A DNA stretch of 64,000 bases, from assembly GCF_040008265.1 (NCBI RefSeq), contig NZ_CP155620.1, positions 186,001-250,000 of the forward strand, in the 5' to 3' direction. Each line of letters opens with the position of its first letter. Positions within the stretch are counted from its first letter, which is position 1. Below the pieces are notes generated by a model, which saw only the letters and a program-made list of their open reading frames with translations, was not told the origin of the DNA and ran no database searches. Positions 27,455-36,121 of the stretch are shown in pieces. This stretch comes from Campylobacter sp. CCS1377. Its GTDB lineage: Bacteria; Campylobacterota; Campylobacteria; Campylobacterales; Campylobacteraceae. A program made the translations under genes and the position numbers.

Positions 27455-28098
27455 TGGATTTAAAAAGTTTAGAAAATAGAAGGCTTTATATACTCAAACG
27501 CTTGGGAATTTTAAAACTCCTAAGCGTTATAGAAGCCTTACTTGTAGGCTTTCTAGCCTTTGTTTTTACAAGAGATGCTATTATTTGTCTTGCAAGTGCT
27601 GTGCTTGTGGGTATTTTTTTCTTTCGTTTAACCAGCAGGAAGCTTTTAAGATCTAAAGAAGAACTTCAAATTCAAGTTTTAAATCTTTTTTTAAGACGAC
27701 AAGGTGCTAAATTTCAAAGTCAAGGTTTAAGTGAAGAAGAATTTAAAAAACTTGCTTTGATTGAAAATTTAAAAGAATTTAAGAGCAAAAATCATTTTAT
27801 ATTTAAAGATTTTGAAATTTATGATATATGGTTTAAAACGCACTCAAATCATTTTTTTTGTGGCATTTTACTTGAATATAAAAATAATATAAAAAATTTG
27901 CCTAATAACGATATAGAGGTCATTTTTACTAAATTAAAACATAAAAATTTTGATACACAATTTTATTTTTACCATAAAAATTTTATGCTCATTGCTAGTC
28001 TTTGCAATCCTTTTTTTATTGATTTTTCTTTAAGTTTAGAAAGTAATTTTAAAAATTTAGAGCAAAATTTTATAAAGATACAAACGCTTTTTGCTTAA
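27454..28098 (+). CDS. Membrane protein of unknown function, coupled to typA
   Basis: A 214-residue protein whose ATG shares a base with the typA stop. A hydrophobic hairpin at residues about 18-55 (IEALLVGFLAFVFTRDAIIC, then ASAVLVGIFFF) gives two membrane helices. A cytoplasmic remainder of mixed alpha/beta character follows. I recall a gene at this position in C. jejuni (Cj0038c) without a known function. No catalytic motif is visible. Confidence 0.75.
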   Translation: MDLKSLENRRLYILKRLGILKLLSVIEALLVGFLAFVFTRDAIICLASAVLVGIFFFRLTSRKLLRSKEELQIQVLNLFLRRQGAKFQSQGLSEEEFKKLALIENLKEFKSKNHFIFKDFEIYDIWFKTHSNHFFCGILLEYKNNIKNLPNNDIEVIFTKLKHKNFDTQFYFYHKNFMLIASLCNPFFIDFSLSLESNFKNLEQNFIKIQTLFA

Positions 28099-28165
28099 AA
28101 TTACCATTTAAATAAAAACTATTAAAAAGCTTAAATAAAGCCATTTGATTTTATATCTTTTTTGA

Positions 28166-28171
28166 TATAAT
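28166..28171 (+). promoter_or_regulatory. -10 box for fdhD operon
   Basis: TATAAT lies 28 bases before the fdhD start within a T-rich stretch, consistent with a sigma-70 promoter that would drive fdhD-modE-yedF-selD. Confidence 0.5.
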
Positions 28172-28199
28172 TTTATAATTTTTTCAAAAAAGGCTTTTG

Positions 28200-28982
28200 A
28201 TGGAACCCTTATTTACAACACAAATTCAAAAATATAAAGGCAATGAACTTTTAACTTGCGATGATACTTTAGTGCGTGAAATTAAACTTGAAATTTTTAT
28301 TAATAATGAAAAAGTAGGTGCTTTAATGGCAACTCCTATTGATGAACAGGCTTTGGCGGTAGGATATTTGATGAGCGAAAATATCATTGCTAGGGTTGAT
28401 GATATAAAAAGCGTCGAAAGTAAAGATGATGGAATGAGTGTGCATATTAATGCAAAAATTGATAAAGAAAATTTAGCCAAATTAAATGCTGAAGGTGTGG
28501 TGATAAGTGGTTGTGGCAGGGCGCACACGGCAAATATTGATCCACAAAGCATAGAAGCAAGTAAAATCACTTCTTTGCAAAAATTCAGTAAAAATGAGAT
28601 TTTAAAACAAATGAGCGAATTTTATACTCAATGTGATCTTTATGAAAAGACAGGTTGCGTGCATACGGCTAAGCTTTTTGTTGATGAAAATACTTTTTTT
28701 ATAGGCGAGGATATAGCCCAGCATAATACCATAGATAAGGCTTTAGGCAAGGCAAGACTTGCTGGAGTTGATCTTAGTAAATGTTTTTTAATGGTCAGTG
28801 GAAGGCTTAGCTCTGAAATGGTAGCTAAGGCGGTAATGCATAAAGTCCCAGTGCTTGTATCACGCACTGCTCCTACTTGTTTGGGTGTGATGATAGCAAG
28901 AAAATTTGAACTCACACTTTGCGGGTTTGCAAGGGGAGAAAATGTCAATATTTATAGCGGAGAATTTAGAATAAATGGATAA
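28200..28982 (+). CDS. fdhD: Formate dehydrogenase accessory protein FdhD
   Basis: A 260-residue protein that passes sulfur to the molybdenum cofactor of formate dehydrogenase. Family regions are present: the N-terminal sheet, MATPIDEQALAVGYLMSENI near residue 42, TGCVHTAKLF, VSGRLSSEMVAKAVMHKVPV and SRTAPTCLGVMIARKFELTL. The usual CxxC site is reduced to one cysteine: VVISGCGRAHTANID near residue 105, where the second Cys is Ala. Translation probably starts at the ATG at 28200. The stop overlaps the modE start by eight bases. The formate dehydrogenase structural genes are not next to it here. Confidence 0.93.
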   Translation: MEPLFTTQIQKYKGNELLTCDDTLVREIKLEIFINNEKVGALMATPIDEQALAVGYLMSENIIARVDDIKSVESKDDGMSVHINAKIDKENLAKLNAEGVVISGCGRAHTANIDPQSIEASKITSLQKFSKNEILKQMSEFYTQCDLYEKTGCVHTAKLFVDENTFFIGEDIAQHNTIDKALGKARLAGVDLSKCFLMVSGRLSSEMVAKAVMHKVPVLVSRTAPTCLGVMIARKFELTLCGFARGENVNIYSGEFRING

Positions 28983-29733
28983 AGAAATTTTAGCTTATAT
29001 GAAAGAGCTTTTAAATAGCAATGAAAAGCTTGATTGTGGTACGGCATTTAAGATCGCTAAAAAATTTAATATTAGCGTGGAAGAAGTGGGAAATATGGCA
29101 GATGTAAATGGAATTCGTATTGATAATTGCGAACTGGGACAATTTGGTCATCTTGATTTTGAGAAAGCTAAAATAGAAGTATTAAAAGAACTTGAACCAA
29201 ATTTAGATGAAAAACGCAGAATTTTTTGTAAAGATGCAAGAAATATTGCTAAGCAGGGTTGTGGGTTAAAGTCTGTGCGTTCGGCTTTGAAAAGTTATAA
29301 AATCGATGTGAAATATTGCCAACTTGGTTGTTTTAAAGAAAAAAAAGGCAAACAGCTTGTTGTAAGAACTAAAACTTGGATAGAAAATGCCGATGGCGAT
29401 TTGCTTTTTGGCAAAGGCAAAACTGAGCTTTTAGAGCTTATAGGGCAAACAGGAAGTATTTTGCAGGCTTCAAAACTTATGGGGATAAATTATAAAAAAG
29501 CTTGGATGCATTTGCAAATTTTGCAAAAAAATACCAAAGAAGATTTGGTTGCTACAAGACAAGGCAGATCAAAAGATTCTGGAACAAAACTTACTCCCAA
29601 GGCTTTAGAATTAATGCATAATTATTCTATTTTGCAAAAAGATATTGAAGAATACGCTAATAAACGCTTTAAAGAATTATTTTTTAAGGAAAAAAATCCT
29701 CTTGAAAAAGAAAGTAAAATAAAGGAAAAATAA
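28975..29733 (+). CDS. modE: ModE-type molybdate/tungstate-responsive regulator with unusual N-terminal domain
   Basis: A 252-residue protein. Residues about 135-230 are a LysR-like winged helix of the ModE type (KTELLELIGQTGSILQASKL, then MGINYKKAWMHLQIL and ATRQGRSKDSGTKLTP). The first 130 residues are a different domain with four cysteines (for example DNCELGQFGH and KYCQLGCFKEKKGK). The C-terminal molybdate-binding (molbindin) domains of E. coli ModE are missing. A ModE-like regulator at this place in C. jejuni (Cj1507c) controls molybdate/tungstate transport as I recall. It overlaps fdhD by eight bases and yedF by one, so the operon links Mo/W sensing with formate dehydrogenase and selenium functions. 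How the metal is sensed is not visible. Confidence 0.8.
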   Translation: MDKEILAYMKELLNSNEKLDCGTAFKIAKKFNISVEEVGNMADVNGIRIDNCELGQFGHLDFEKAKIEVLKELEPNLDEKRRIFCKDARNIAKQGCGLKSVRSALKSYKIDVKYCQLGCFKEKKGKQLVVRTKTWIENADGDLLFGKGKTELLELIGQTGSILQASKLMGINYKKAWMHLQILQKNTKEDLVATRQGRSKDSGTKLTPKALELMHNYSILQKDIEEYANKRFKELFFKEKNPLEKESKIKEK

Positions 29734-30335
29734 TGAAAATTGATTGTCGGAATTTAGCTTGTCCAAGGCCAGTTATAGAAACAAAACAAGCTATTGAAAA
29801 ATTGCAAGTTGGTGACAGTTTGGAGATTTTTTTAAATTCTGAAGTATCAAAAAATAATGTTTTAAAATTTTTAAATTCTTTAAATTTGGAAACTACACTC
29901 ATACAAAAAGGTGAAGAATTTATAATTCAAACCATTAAAAAAGAAATGAAAAATTTAAATCTAAATCCTGATGACTTTAGTTGTGATAATAATGATACTA
30001 GGCAAAAAAATGTGCTTTTTTTAAAAACCCTTAAAGTAGGCGAGGGCGAGCTTGGAGAGAATTTATTTGTTGGCTTTTTAAATACTTTGAAAAATTTAGA
30101 AAATCCTCCATACAAAATTCTTTGTGTTAATGAAAGCGTTTTGCTAAATTGCGATGAAGAGCACAAAGCATATGCAGCTATGAAAGAGCTTGAAAAAATG
30201 GGTATTGAAATTATTAGTTGTGGTGCTTGTTTGGAGTATTTTGGGAAAAGCAAAGAGCTTAAAATTGGCACTATAGGCAATGCTTATGAAATTTTAAGTG
30301 AGCTTTTTGGTAAAGCAAAAATCATTACTTTATAA
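29733..30335 (+). CDS. yedF: Selenium-metabolism protein YedF (TusA-like plus DsrE-like)
   Basis: A 200-residue two-domain protein. Residues 1-70 are a TusA-like sulfur carrier with the hallmark CRNLACPRPVIETKQAIE (active Cys in CPRP). Residues about 85-200 form a DsrE-like domain with a cysteine pair in EIISCGACLEYFGKSKEL. Proteins with this layout co-occur with selD in many genomes and are thought to carry selenium or sulfur to selenophosphate synthetase (family knowledge; mechanism not proven). The start overlaps the modE stop (TAATG). The stop TAA (30333-30335) is in the same reading frame as selD, only three codons before its first usable codon. Confidence 0.88.
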   Translation: MKIDCRNLACPRPVIETKQAIEKLQVGDSLEIFLNSEVSKNNVLKFLNSLNLETTLIQKGEEFIIQTIKKEMKNLNLNPDDFSCDNNDTRQKNVLFLKTLKVGEGELGENLFVGFLNTLKNLENPPYKILCVNESVLLNCDEEHKAYAAMKELEKMGIEIISCGACLEYFGKSKELKIGTIGNAYEILSELFGKAKIITL

Positions 30336-30344
30336 GGAAAAATT

Positions 30345-31367
30345 CTGGAATACAAAAAACAAAATTTAACACAATTTGTAAAAGCTTCAGGTTGAGCAGC
30401 GAAATTAAGCCCGTGTGGTCTTAAAACAATTTTAAATTTCATGCAAAAAAACCCAGCTTTACTTAGCGATATCGGTAATAATGAAGATGCAAGTGTGTAT
30501 GCGCTTAGCCCTGATTTGGCTTTAGTGCAAACGCTTGATTTTATCACACCTGTTGTGGATAGTGCTTATCATTTTGGTGCTATAGCTGCAGCCAATGCTT
30601 TAAGTGATGTTTTTGCCATGGGAGCAGAGGTGATTAATGCCTTAAATATAGTCGGCTTTGATAGCAAAAATCACGATATAAGCATACTTAGCGAGCTTTT
30701 AAGGGGTGCAAATGATAAGGTGTGTGAATGTGGTGCATTAATCGTTGGCGGACACACTATAGAAAGCGAAGAATTATTTTTTGGCTTAAGTGTTACGGGC
30801 AAGGTGCATCCTAAAAAATTCATTGCCAATAACAAGGCCAAAATAGGCGATATGATTATACTCACTAAGCCTTTGGGTGTTGGGATTTTAAGCACGGCTT
30901 TAAAGGGTGGAATTTTAGATGAAAAATATCTAAAAAATATGCTTGAAAGTATGATGAGTTTAAATTTAAAAGCCAGTCAAATTGCTTTACAATACCAAGT
31001 ACATGCGATGAGTGATGTTACAGGTTTTGGACTTTTAGGGCATTTAAAAGAGATGTTAAATGATGATATTTCTTTGGAAATTTTTGTTAAAGATTTGCCT
31101 TTTTTAGAAGGGACAAAAGAGTATTTTGATATGGGTTTAATCCCTGCGGGTGCTTATAAAAATTTTGATTTTGTTAAGCCATTTTGTTCTTATTTAGAAG
31201 ATAGTCATTTATTGCTTTGTGATCCTCAAACTTCAGGTGGACTTTTGATTGCTTTAAGTCACGATAATGTCAAACCTTGTTTAAAGCATTTACAAAATGA
31301 AAATATCCCTGCGCAAATTATCGCTACTTGCGTCGCTAAAGGCGAATTTGCTTTGAATTTGAAGTAA
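30345..31367 (+). CDS. selD: Selenophosphate synthetase SelD, a selenoprotein (Sec at codon 17, non-AUG start)
   Basis: SelD makes selenophosphate from selenide and ATP for SelA. The full gene runs through an in-frame TGA at 30393-30395. Reading that codon as selenocysteine gives EYKKQNLTQFVKASG-Sec-AAKLSPCG, placing Sec and Lys at positions 17 and 20, where the E. coli enzyme has catalytic Cys17 and Lys20. Downstream are the ATP- and metal-binding motifs (NEDASVYALSPDLALVQTLDF, ALSDVFAMGAEVI, GGHTIESEELFFGLSVTG, MSDVTGFGLLGHL, LLCDPQTSGGLL). A search that stops at TGA would start at the ATG at 30441 and lose the active site. Between the yedF stop and the TGA there is no ATG, GTG or TTG in frame. 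CTG at 30345, six bases after AAGGA, is the best start, with ATT at 30342 as the alternative. The total is 340 residues including Sec. Confidence 0.9.
30405..30424 (+). promoter_or_regulatory. Candidate SECIS hairpin of selD
   Basis: Nine bases after the TGA codon, UUAAG pairs with CUUAA. Inside it CC pairs with GG, with a single bulged U and a five-base CGUGU loop. Bacterial SECIS elements lie directly downstream of the UGA and are bound by the SelB winged helices. Position and bulge fit, though the bulge is on the 3' side here. The pairing was made by eye. Confidence 0.55.
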
Positions 31368-31415
31368 AATTTTGTTATATTTATAGCTTTTAAATCAATT
31401 TAATAGGAAAATCTA

Positions 31416-33215
31416 ATGCCTCATTTAAATATCGAAATCGCCTTAATGTTTGTAGCCTATGCTGCTTTGATGCTTTATATAGGATTTTATTTTTTCAAAA
31501 AAAACAAAAGCACGGAAGATTATTTTTTAGGCAGGCGTGAGGTAGGACCGGTAATTTCTGCTTTGAGTGCAGGGGCTTCTGATATGAGTGGTTGGCTTTT
31601 GATGGGCTTGCCTGGTGCTTTATATGTGAGCGGTTTTATCGAAGGATATATTGCTATAGGTTTGGTTGTGGGTGCGACTTTAAATTGGCTTTTTGTAGCT
31701 AAAAGGCTTAGAATTTATACAGGAATTATTGCAAATTCTATCACCATACCTGATTATCTTGAAGCAAGGTTTCATGATGATAAGCACATTTTAAGAGTGG
31801 TTTGTGCAATTGTAATTTTAATATTTTTTACCTTTTATGTTTCATCAGGACTTGTAAGTGGCGCAAAGCTTTTTGAAGAAACTTTTGGTATAGCTTATGA
31901 TTATGCTTTAACAACTGGGACTTTAATCATAGTCGCTTACACTTTTTTTGGCGGTTATAAGGCGGTTTGCTGGACGGATATGATCCAAGGACTTTTGATG
32001 CTTGGAGCTTTGATTGTCGTTCCTGTGGTTATGCTTATGCATTTGGGTGGTTTTAAAGAGGCTAAAAATTATATTTTTACTTCTGATAATGCTAGTCAAA
32101 ATATTTTAAAGATTCAAAAAGAAATTCCACAAATTTTATCCAATTTAAATTCCATAGAAAACATAACAGAAATTACATCTTTAGTTCAAGATTTAAATCA
32201 TAGCAAAGATGGAATTTTAAGTACTAAAAATATCAAAGAAAAATTTAAAAATGATGAAAATATTTTAAAGCTTTTTAATAATGATTTAAAAAATTCACTT
32301 ACTTTTTCAGAATTTGCCAATAAATTAAACTCTGCTTTAACAATGCAAAAGAAAGAAAAAGATACAAAAGAGCTTTATAATCTATTAGATGCCTTTAGTA
32401 AGCTTTCTTTAATGGATAAAAATCGTTTGGAGTGGTTTGAGGGTATTTCATTTTTGGGTATTATTTCAGCACTTGCTTGGGGACTTGGATATTTTGGACA
32501 ACCTCATATTTTGGTGCGTTTTATGTCGATAAGATCGGTTAAGGATATTCCTATGGCAACTTTTGTTGGGATAAGCTGGATGAGCCTTTGTTTGATAAGC
32601 ACTTGTTTTATGGGAATTTTGGGCATTGCTTATGTGAATAAATTTAATCTTAGCTTGCATGATCCTGAGAAAATTTTTATCGTGATGTCGCAACTTTTAT
32701 TTAATCCTTGGATTGCTGGTATTTTGCTTTCAGCGATTTTAGCGGCGATTATGAGCACGGCAAGTTCGCAACTTTTAGTTTCTAGTGCAACGATAGCTGA
32801 AGATTTTTATAAAAGAATTTTGCATAAAGATGCACCGAATAAAACTGTGATGAATTTAGGGCGCGCTGGGGTTTTGATTGTCGCTGTAGTAGCATTTTTG
32901 ATTTCTACGGATAAAAATTCAAGTGTTTTAGAAATAGTCGCTTATGCGTGGGCTGGTTTTGGAGCAAGTTTTGGTTCCGTGATGCTTTTTTCTTTGTTTT
33001 GGGAAAATATGACAAAAGCAGGTGCTATTGCTGGGATGATTAGCGGTACGCTTGGTGTGGTGATTTGGAAAAATTTCATAGCACAGTATTTTGCCTTGTA
33101 TGAGCTTGTGCCTGCGTTTTTGTTTGCTTCTTTGATGATTGTTTTTGTGAGTTTTGTAACCAAAACACAAGCAAGTGTTAAAGAATCTTATAAAAATATG
33201 CTAAAACACCTTTAA
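31416..33215 (+). CDS. putP: Sodium/proline symporter PutP with a ~100-residue insertion
   Basis: A 599-residue transporter of the SSS family that takes up proline with Na+. It has the PutP motifs [20 protein letters not shown] and [15 protein letters not shown] (residues about 33-70), [20 protein letters not shown] near residue 510 and [20 protein letters not shown] near residue 430. E. coli PutP has about 502 residues. The difference is a polar, Asn/Lys-rich insertion at about residues 225-335, between the FKEAKNYIF segment and [19 protein letters not shown]. It has no membrane helix, so it should lie in one loop. putA, which I remember next to putP in C. jejuni, is absent from both flanks. 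Confidence 0.9.
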   Translation: MPHLNIEIALMFVAYAALMLYIGFYFFKKNKSTEDYFLGRREVGPVISALSAGASDMSGWLLMGLPGALYVSGFIEGYIAIGLVVGATLNWLFVAKRLRIYTGIIANSITIPDYLEARFHDDKHILRVVCAIVILIFFTFYVSSGLVSGAKLFEETFGIAYDYALTTGTLIIVAYTFFGGYKAVCWTDMIQGLLMLGALIVVPVVMLMHLGGFKEAKNYIFTSDNASQNILKIQKEIPQILSNLNSIENITEITSLVQDLNHSKDGILSTKNIKEKFKNDENILKLFNNDLKNSLTFSEFANKLNSALTMQKKEKDTKELYNLLDAFSKLSLMDKNRLEWFEGISFLGIISALAWGLGYFGQPHILVRFMSIRSVKDIPMATFVGISWMSLCLISTCFMGILGIAYVNKFNLSLHDPEKIFIVMSQLLFNPWIAGILLSAILAAIMSTASSQLLVSSATIAEDFYKRILHKDAPNKTVMNLGRAGVLIVAVVAFLISTDKNSSVLEIVAYAWAGFGASFGSVMLFSLFWENMTKAGAIAGMISGTLGVVIWKNFIAQYFALYELVPAFLFASLMIVFVSFVTKTQASVKESYKNMLKHL

Positions 33216-33225
33216 ATCGCGATAC

Positions 33226-33251
33226 AATCAAGCTTAACTCAAAGCTTGATT
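33226..33251. terminator. Hairpin between putP and the racemase gene
   Basis: AATCAAGCTT and AAGCTTGATT form a perfect 10-bp stem with a six-base loop between two convergent genes. There is no clear T-run, so it may be a weak or Rho-assisted terminator. Confidence 0.45.
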
Positions 33252-33923
33252 TGCTGCATCTAAAGCGTGAAGGATGCTTGTATCAAAAAGCGGAATTTGT
33301 GTGTCTTCTTGTTTGATTAAAAGTCCTATCTCAGTACAAGCTAAAATGATGCCTAAAGCTCCTTGTTGACGTAATTTATCAACGATTTCTAAATAAGTTT
33401 TTTTCGAGCTTTCTTTAAAAATTCCACGACAAAGCTCATCAAAAATAATTTCATTGACAATTTGCATATCCTTTTGACAAGGAATAAGAGTTTTTATGCC
33501 TTGATCAAGCAATTTTTCTTTGTAAAAATTTTCATTCATGGTATATTTTGTGCCTATTAAGCCTACTTGATTGATATTGGCTTGTTGTAGAGCTTTTGCA
33601 GTGCTTGTGGCGATATGAAGAATGGGAATTTTAACTTGCATTTGCACATCATCATAAATTTTATGCATAGTATTTGTGGCAATGATGATAAAATCAGCTC
33701 CAGCATTTTCGAGTTTTTTAGCACAAAGCGATAAAATTTTCGCGCTCTCATCCCATAAATTTTGGCTTTGATATTTTTCAATTTCTTTAAAATTCACACT
33801 GTGTAAGATGATTTTGGCTGAATTTAAACCTCCAAGTTTTTTAGCAATTTCTTCATTAATGAGTTTATAATAAGTTATAGTGCTTTCAAAACTCATACCG
33901 CCAATTATTCCTATGGTTTTCAT
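33234..33923 (-). CDS. Aspartate/glutamate racemase family protein
   Basis: A 229-residue protein of the PF01177 racemase family (YgeA-like). The N-terminus MKTIGIIGGMSFESTITYYK is typical. The first catalytic position is Thr rather than Cys (IIATNTMHKIYDDV near residue 85), as in YgeA-type enzymes. The second is Cys in LGIILACTEIGLLI near residue 195. It interconverts L- and D-amino acids, perhaps aspartate, which Campylobacter uses as a carbon source. The substrate is not fixed by sequence. Confidence 0.85.
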   Translation of the reverse strand: MKTIGIIGGMSFESTITYYKLINEEIAKKLGGLNSAKIILHSVNFKEIEKYQSQNLWDESAKILSLCAKKLENAGADFIIIATNTMHKIYDDVQMQVKIPILHIATSTAKALQQANINQVGLIGTKYTMNENFYKEKLLDQGIKTLIPCQKDMQIVNEIIFDELCRGIFKESSKKTYLEIVDKLRQQGALGIILACTEIGLLIKQEDTQIPLFDTSILHALDAANQALS

Positions 33924-34048
33924 TTTTTACCTTTTTTGGTTTTTGGTGATTTTAGCTTAAAAGCACTTAAAAATTTATTGAGTGATTTTGTTACTGAGTT
34001 TTTATTTTTTATCAAATACAATTAACTAAAAAATAATAGGAGTAACAA

Positions 34049-34255
34049 ATGAGTTTAACAGAAAAAGTTGTAAGAATTATTCTTGCGTTGGCTATTTTTG
34101 GTTTGGGAGTGTATTTTGCTTCTTGGTGGGGCTTAATTGGACTTATCCCACTTTTAACAGGAGTTTTTGGAGTATGCCCTATAAGAGTTTGGACAGGCAA
34201 ACAAGCCTGCCCACTTGGCATTTGCCCTATCTCCAAAAAACCAAAAAAAGATTAA
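34049..34255 (+). CDS. Small DUF2892-type inner-membrane protein
   Basis: A 68-residue protein with two membrane helices (VRIILALAIFGLGVYFASWW and GLIGLIPLLTGVFGVCPI). It has the family's conserved FGVCPIRVWTGKQACPLG-like segment with three cysteines. Such proteins resemble the membrane part of the rhodanese YgaP. The role is unknown; sulfur or redox chemistry at the membrane is possible. An AATAGGAG site precedes the ATG. A strong hairpin follows. Confidence 0.75.
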   Translation: MSLTEKVVRIILALAIFGLGVYFASWWGLIGLIPLLTGVFGVCPIRVWTGKQACPLGICPISKKPKKD

Positions 34256-34260
34256 TCATA

Positions 34261-34283
34261 AAAAGCCAATTTTTTGGCTTTTT
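34261..34283. terminator. Bidirectional terminator between DUF2892 gene and MATE gene
   Basis: AAAAGCCAA and TTGGCTTTT pair across a T-rich loop, flanked by A and T runs. It serves two convergent genes. Confidence 0.75.
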
Positions 34284-35607
34284 AAATTTTATCTCCAAAA
34301 CACTTTTTAAGAAAAAATACTGCTAAAAATAACATACAAAGCTCAGCCGCAAAAGAACTGATCCAAATTCCATTTAAACCAAAAAATAAAGACAAGATAA
34401 GTAAAAAACAAAGTGGTGCAAAAAGATTAACACTAAGACTCAAAATAAGTGATAATTTTGGTTTATTAAAAGCAGTAAGAAAAGAAGCACTTAGTATATT
34501 AAACCATGCAAAAAAATAATTAAAAGTAAAAATCATCAAAGCATAAGCGCTAAATTGAATAAATTCATCATCGCCAGTTTTAGCAAAAAGTCCGACTAGA
34601 TTTTCTTTAAAACTTAGTAAAATTACAAGGCTAATGAGTGAGAAAATAAAGGCATTAACAAAGGTGATTTTAAGCAAGGCTTTAATGCGCTTAAAGTCTT
34701 TTCTAGCATAGTTATAACTAAGAGCAGGTTGCATTGCATCACTCATGGCAATGATTAAAGCGACAATAAAACTATCGATATATAAAATAATTGAAAATGC
34801 AGCTACGGCATTTGTTCCGCCAAGCTCTAGTAAGATTAAATTTGCAAAAATACTAAAAAGTGAAGCGGAGATATTATTAAAAAATTCACTACTACCATTA
34901 TAAATGATATTTTTAAGAAGTTTAAGAGGAATGAAAAAGTGAGTGAATTTTAAGTCTAAATCCTGTATTAAAAAAGGCAAAATTCCTAAAATTCCGCCTA
35001 AGCTAAGTCCAATACAAGTTGCAAGTGCTGCTGAAAACAAGCCCCAGCCAAAAACAACAATAAAAAGATAATCCAAAAAGATATTGCTTAGGGCAATAAT
35101 AATATTTATCATCATGCTGTAAGTTGTTTTTCCACAAATTCTTAAGTAATTATCTAAAGCAAAAGAAAGCATGGTGATGGGTGCAAAAATAGCAAAAACA
35201 AGCATACATTCTTTACTTAAGTTTTTCACCTCTTCGCTTACATTGAGAAAATCAATCAAAAATGGCGCTAAAAAATACTCCAAAACTCCTATACAACAAG
35301 ATAAAAGGAAGATGATCAAAACACAAGCACTAAAAATTTGTCTTGCTTGTTTGAATTTCTTAATACCCAATTTCATAGAAATTTGCACAGCAGAGCCTAG
35401 AGCTATCATATCAGCAAGTGCAAAACTCATCATCACAAAAGGTATAATAAGTCCAAGTGCAGCTAAAGCATTGCTTCCTAAGTATTTTCCAACAAAAATT
35501 CCATCAATAACATAATAAAGTGACATAAAAGCCATACTGATAACATTTGGCAAGGCACATTTTACAAAAAGCTTTGCAGGGCTTAAAGTGTGGTATAAAT
35601 TTGACAT
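34282..35607 (-). CDS. MATE-family multidrug/cation exporter
   Basis: A 441-residue protein with about twelve membrane helices in two similar halves. The N-terminal motif PAKLFVKCALPNVISMAFMS and the YYVIDGIFVGKYLGSNALAA segment are typical of MATE exporters, which use Na+ or H+ gradients to expel drugs or metabolites. Conserved GSAVQISMKLG-like residues follow near residue 70. The substrate is unknown. It has an AAGGATAAAAA ribosome site, and the 514-base stretch before it contains no gene I can support. Confidence 0.88.
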   Translation of the reverse strand: MSNLYHTLSPAKLFVKCALPNVISMAFMSLYYVIDGIFVGKYLGSNALAALGLIIPFVMMSFALADMIALGSAVQISMKLGIKKFKQARQIFSACVLIIFLLSCCIGVLEYFLAPFLIDFLNVSEEVKNLSKECMLVFAIFAPITMLSFALDNYLRICGKTTYSMMINIIIALSNIFLDYLFIVVFGWGLFSAALATCIGLSLGGILGILPFLIQDLDLKFTHFFIPLKLLKNIIYNGSSEFFNNISASLFSIFANLILLELGGTNAVAAFSIILYIDSFIVALIIAMSDAMQPALSYNYARKDFKRIKALLKITFVNAFIFSLISLVILLSFKENLVGLFAKTGDDEFIQFSAYALMIFTFNYFFAWFNILSASFLTAFNKPKLSLILSLSVNLFAPLCFLLILSLFFGLNGIWISSFAAELCMLFLAVFFLKKCFGDKI

Positions 35608-36121
35608 TTTTTATCCTTATTAATTTTTTTATATGTTTAATAAAAATAATAATGCCACTAATAAAGGCTTTGAAATCCTAAAATGAAGTGAGTAAAAATA
35701 TATTTTTTCATAAATTAATTTAAATTTTAGTTAATGTAATTCTAAGTATTTTATCTAAATTTTGTTATATTTGCAAATTTCTGTGTCACACTCATAACAT
35801 TAACTTTGACACTTCTTACTATCTTTTTAAAGTTCTATTAATCTTTCATCGTGAGTATTCATTTTGGAAGTATAATAATGGATAATATTGAAGCTCTTTA
35901 ATTAAGACTTTATAATCTCTTAAATTCACAATCATTACATTTTTAGGAGTAGTTTTGAGATTTTTTTGATTTTTTATATCTTTTAAATTTGGCAAACCCT
36001 TGTATATTCTTAAAGAAATATTCCACATAAGTTTTTTAATTAACTAATAGTATAGAAAGTGCCAAATGTTTGGATTTATACAAATAAAAAAACCAAAAGC
36101 ATAAACTTCTGGTTTTTAAAT
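35608..36121. other. 514-base gap with no supported gene
   Basis: The stretch is AT-rich and should hold the MATE promoter at its left end and the terminator of the iron-uptake operon at its right end. A 60-codon open frame on the minus strand (35846-36028) has no ribosome site and no recognised similarity. It may be the remains of a decayed gene. I see no RNA gene or insertion sequence. Confidence 0.5.
36086..36118 (-). terminator. Terminator of the iron/haem uptake operon
   Basis: AAAAACCA and TGGTTTTT pair, extended by AAG/CTT beyond one mismatch, just after the binding-protein stop codon. The minus strand gives a T-run. Confidence 0.65.

Noticed and set aside
30441-31367. SelD starting at the ATG at 30441
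   Set aside because: This would remove the catalytic Sec/Cys position and Lys20. The upstream codons match SelD, so the TGA is read as Sec.
35846-36028. 60-codon open frame on the minus strand
   Set aside because: No ribosome site, no recognised family and AT-rich surroundings; treated as a possible remnant, not a gene.
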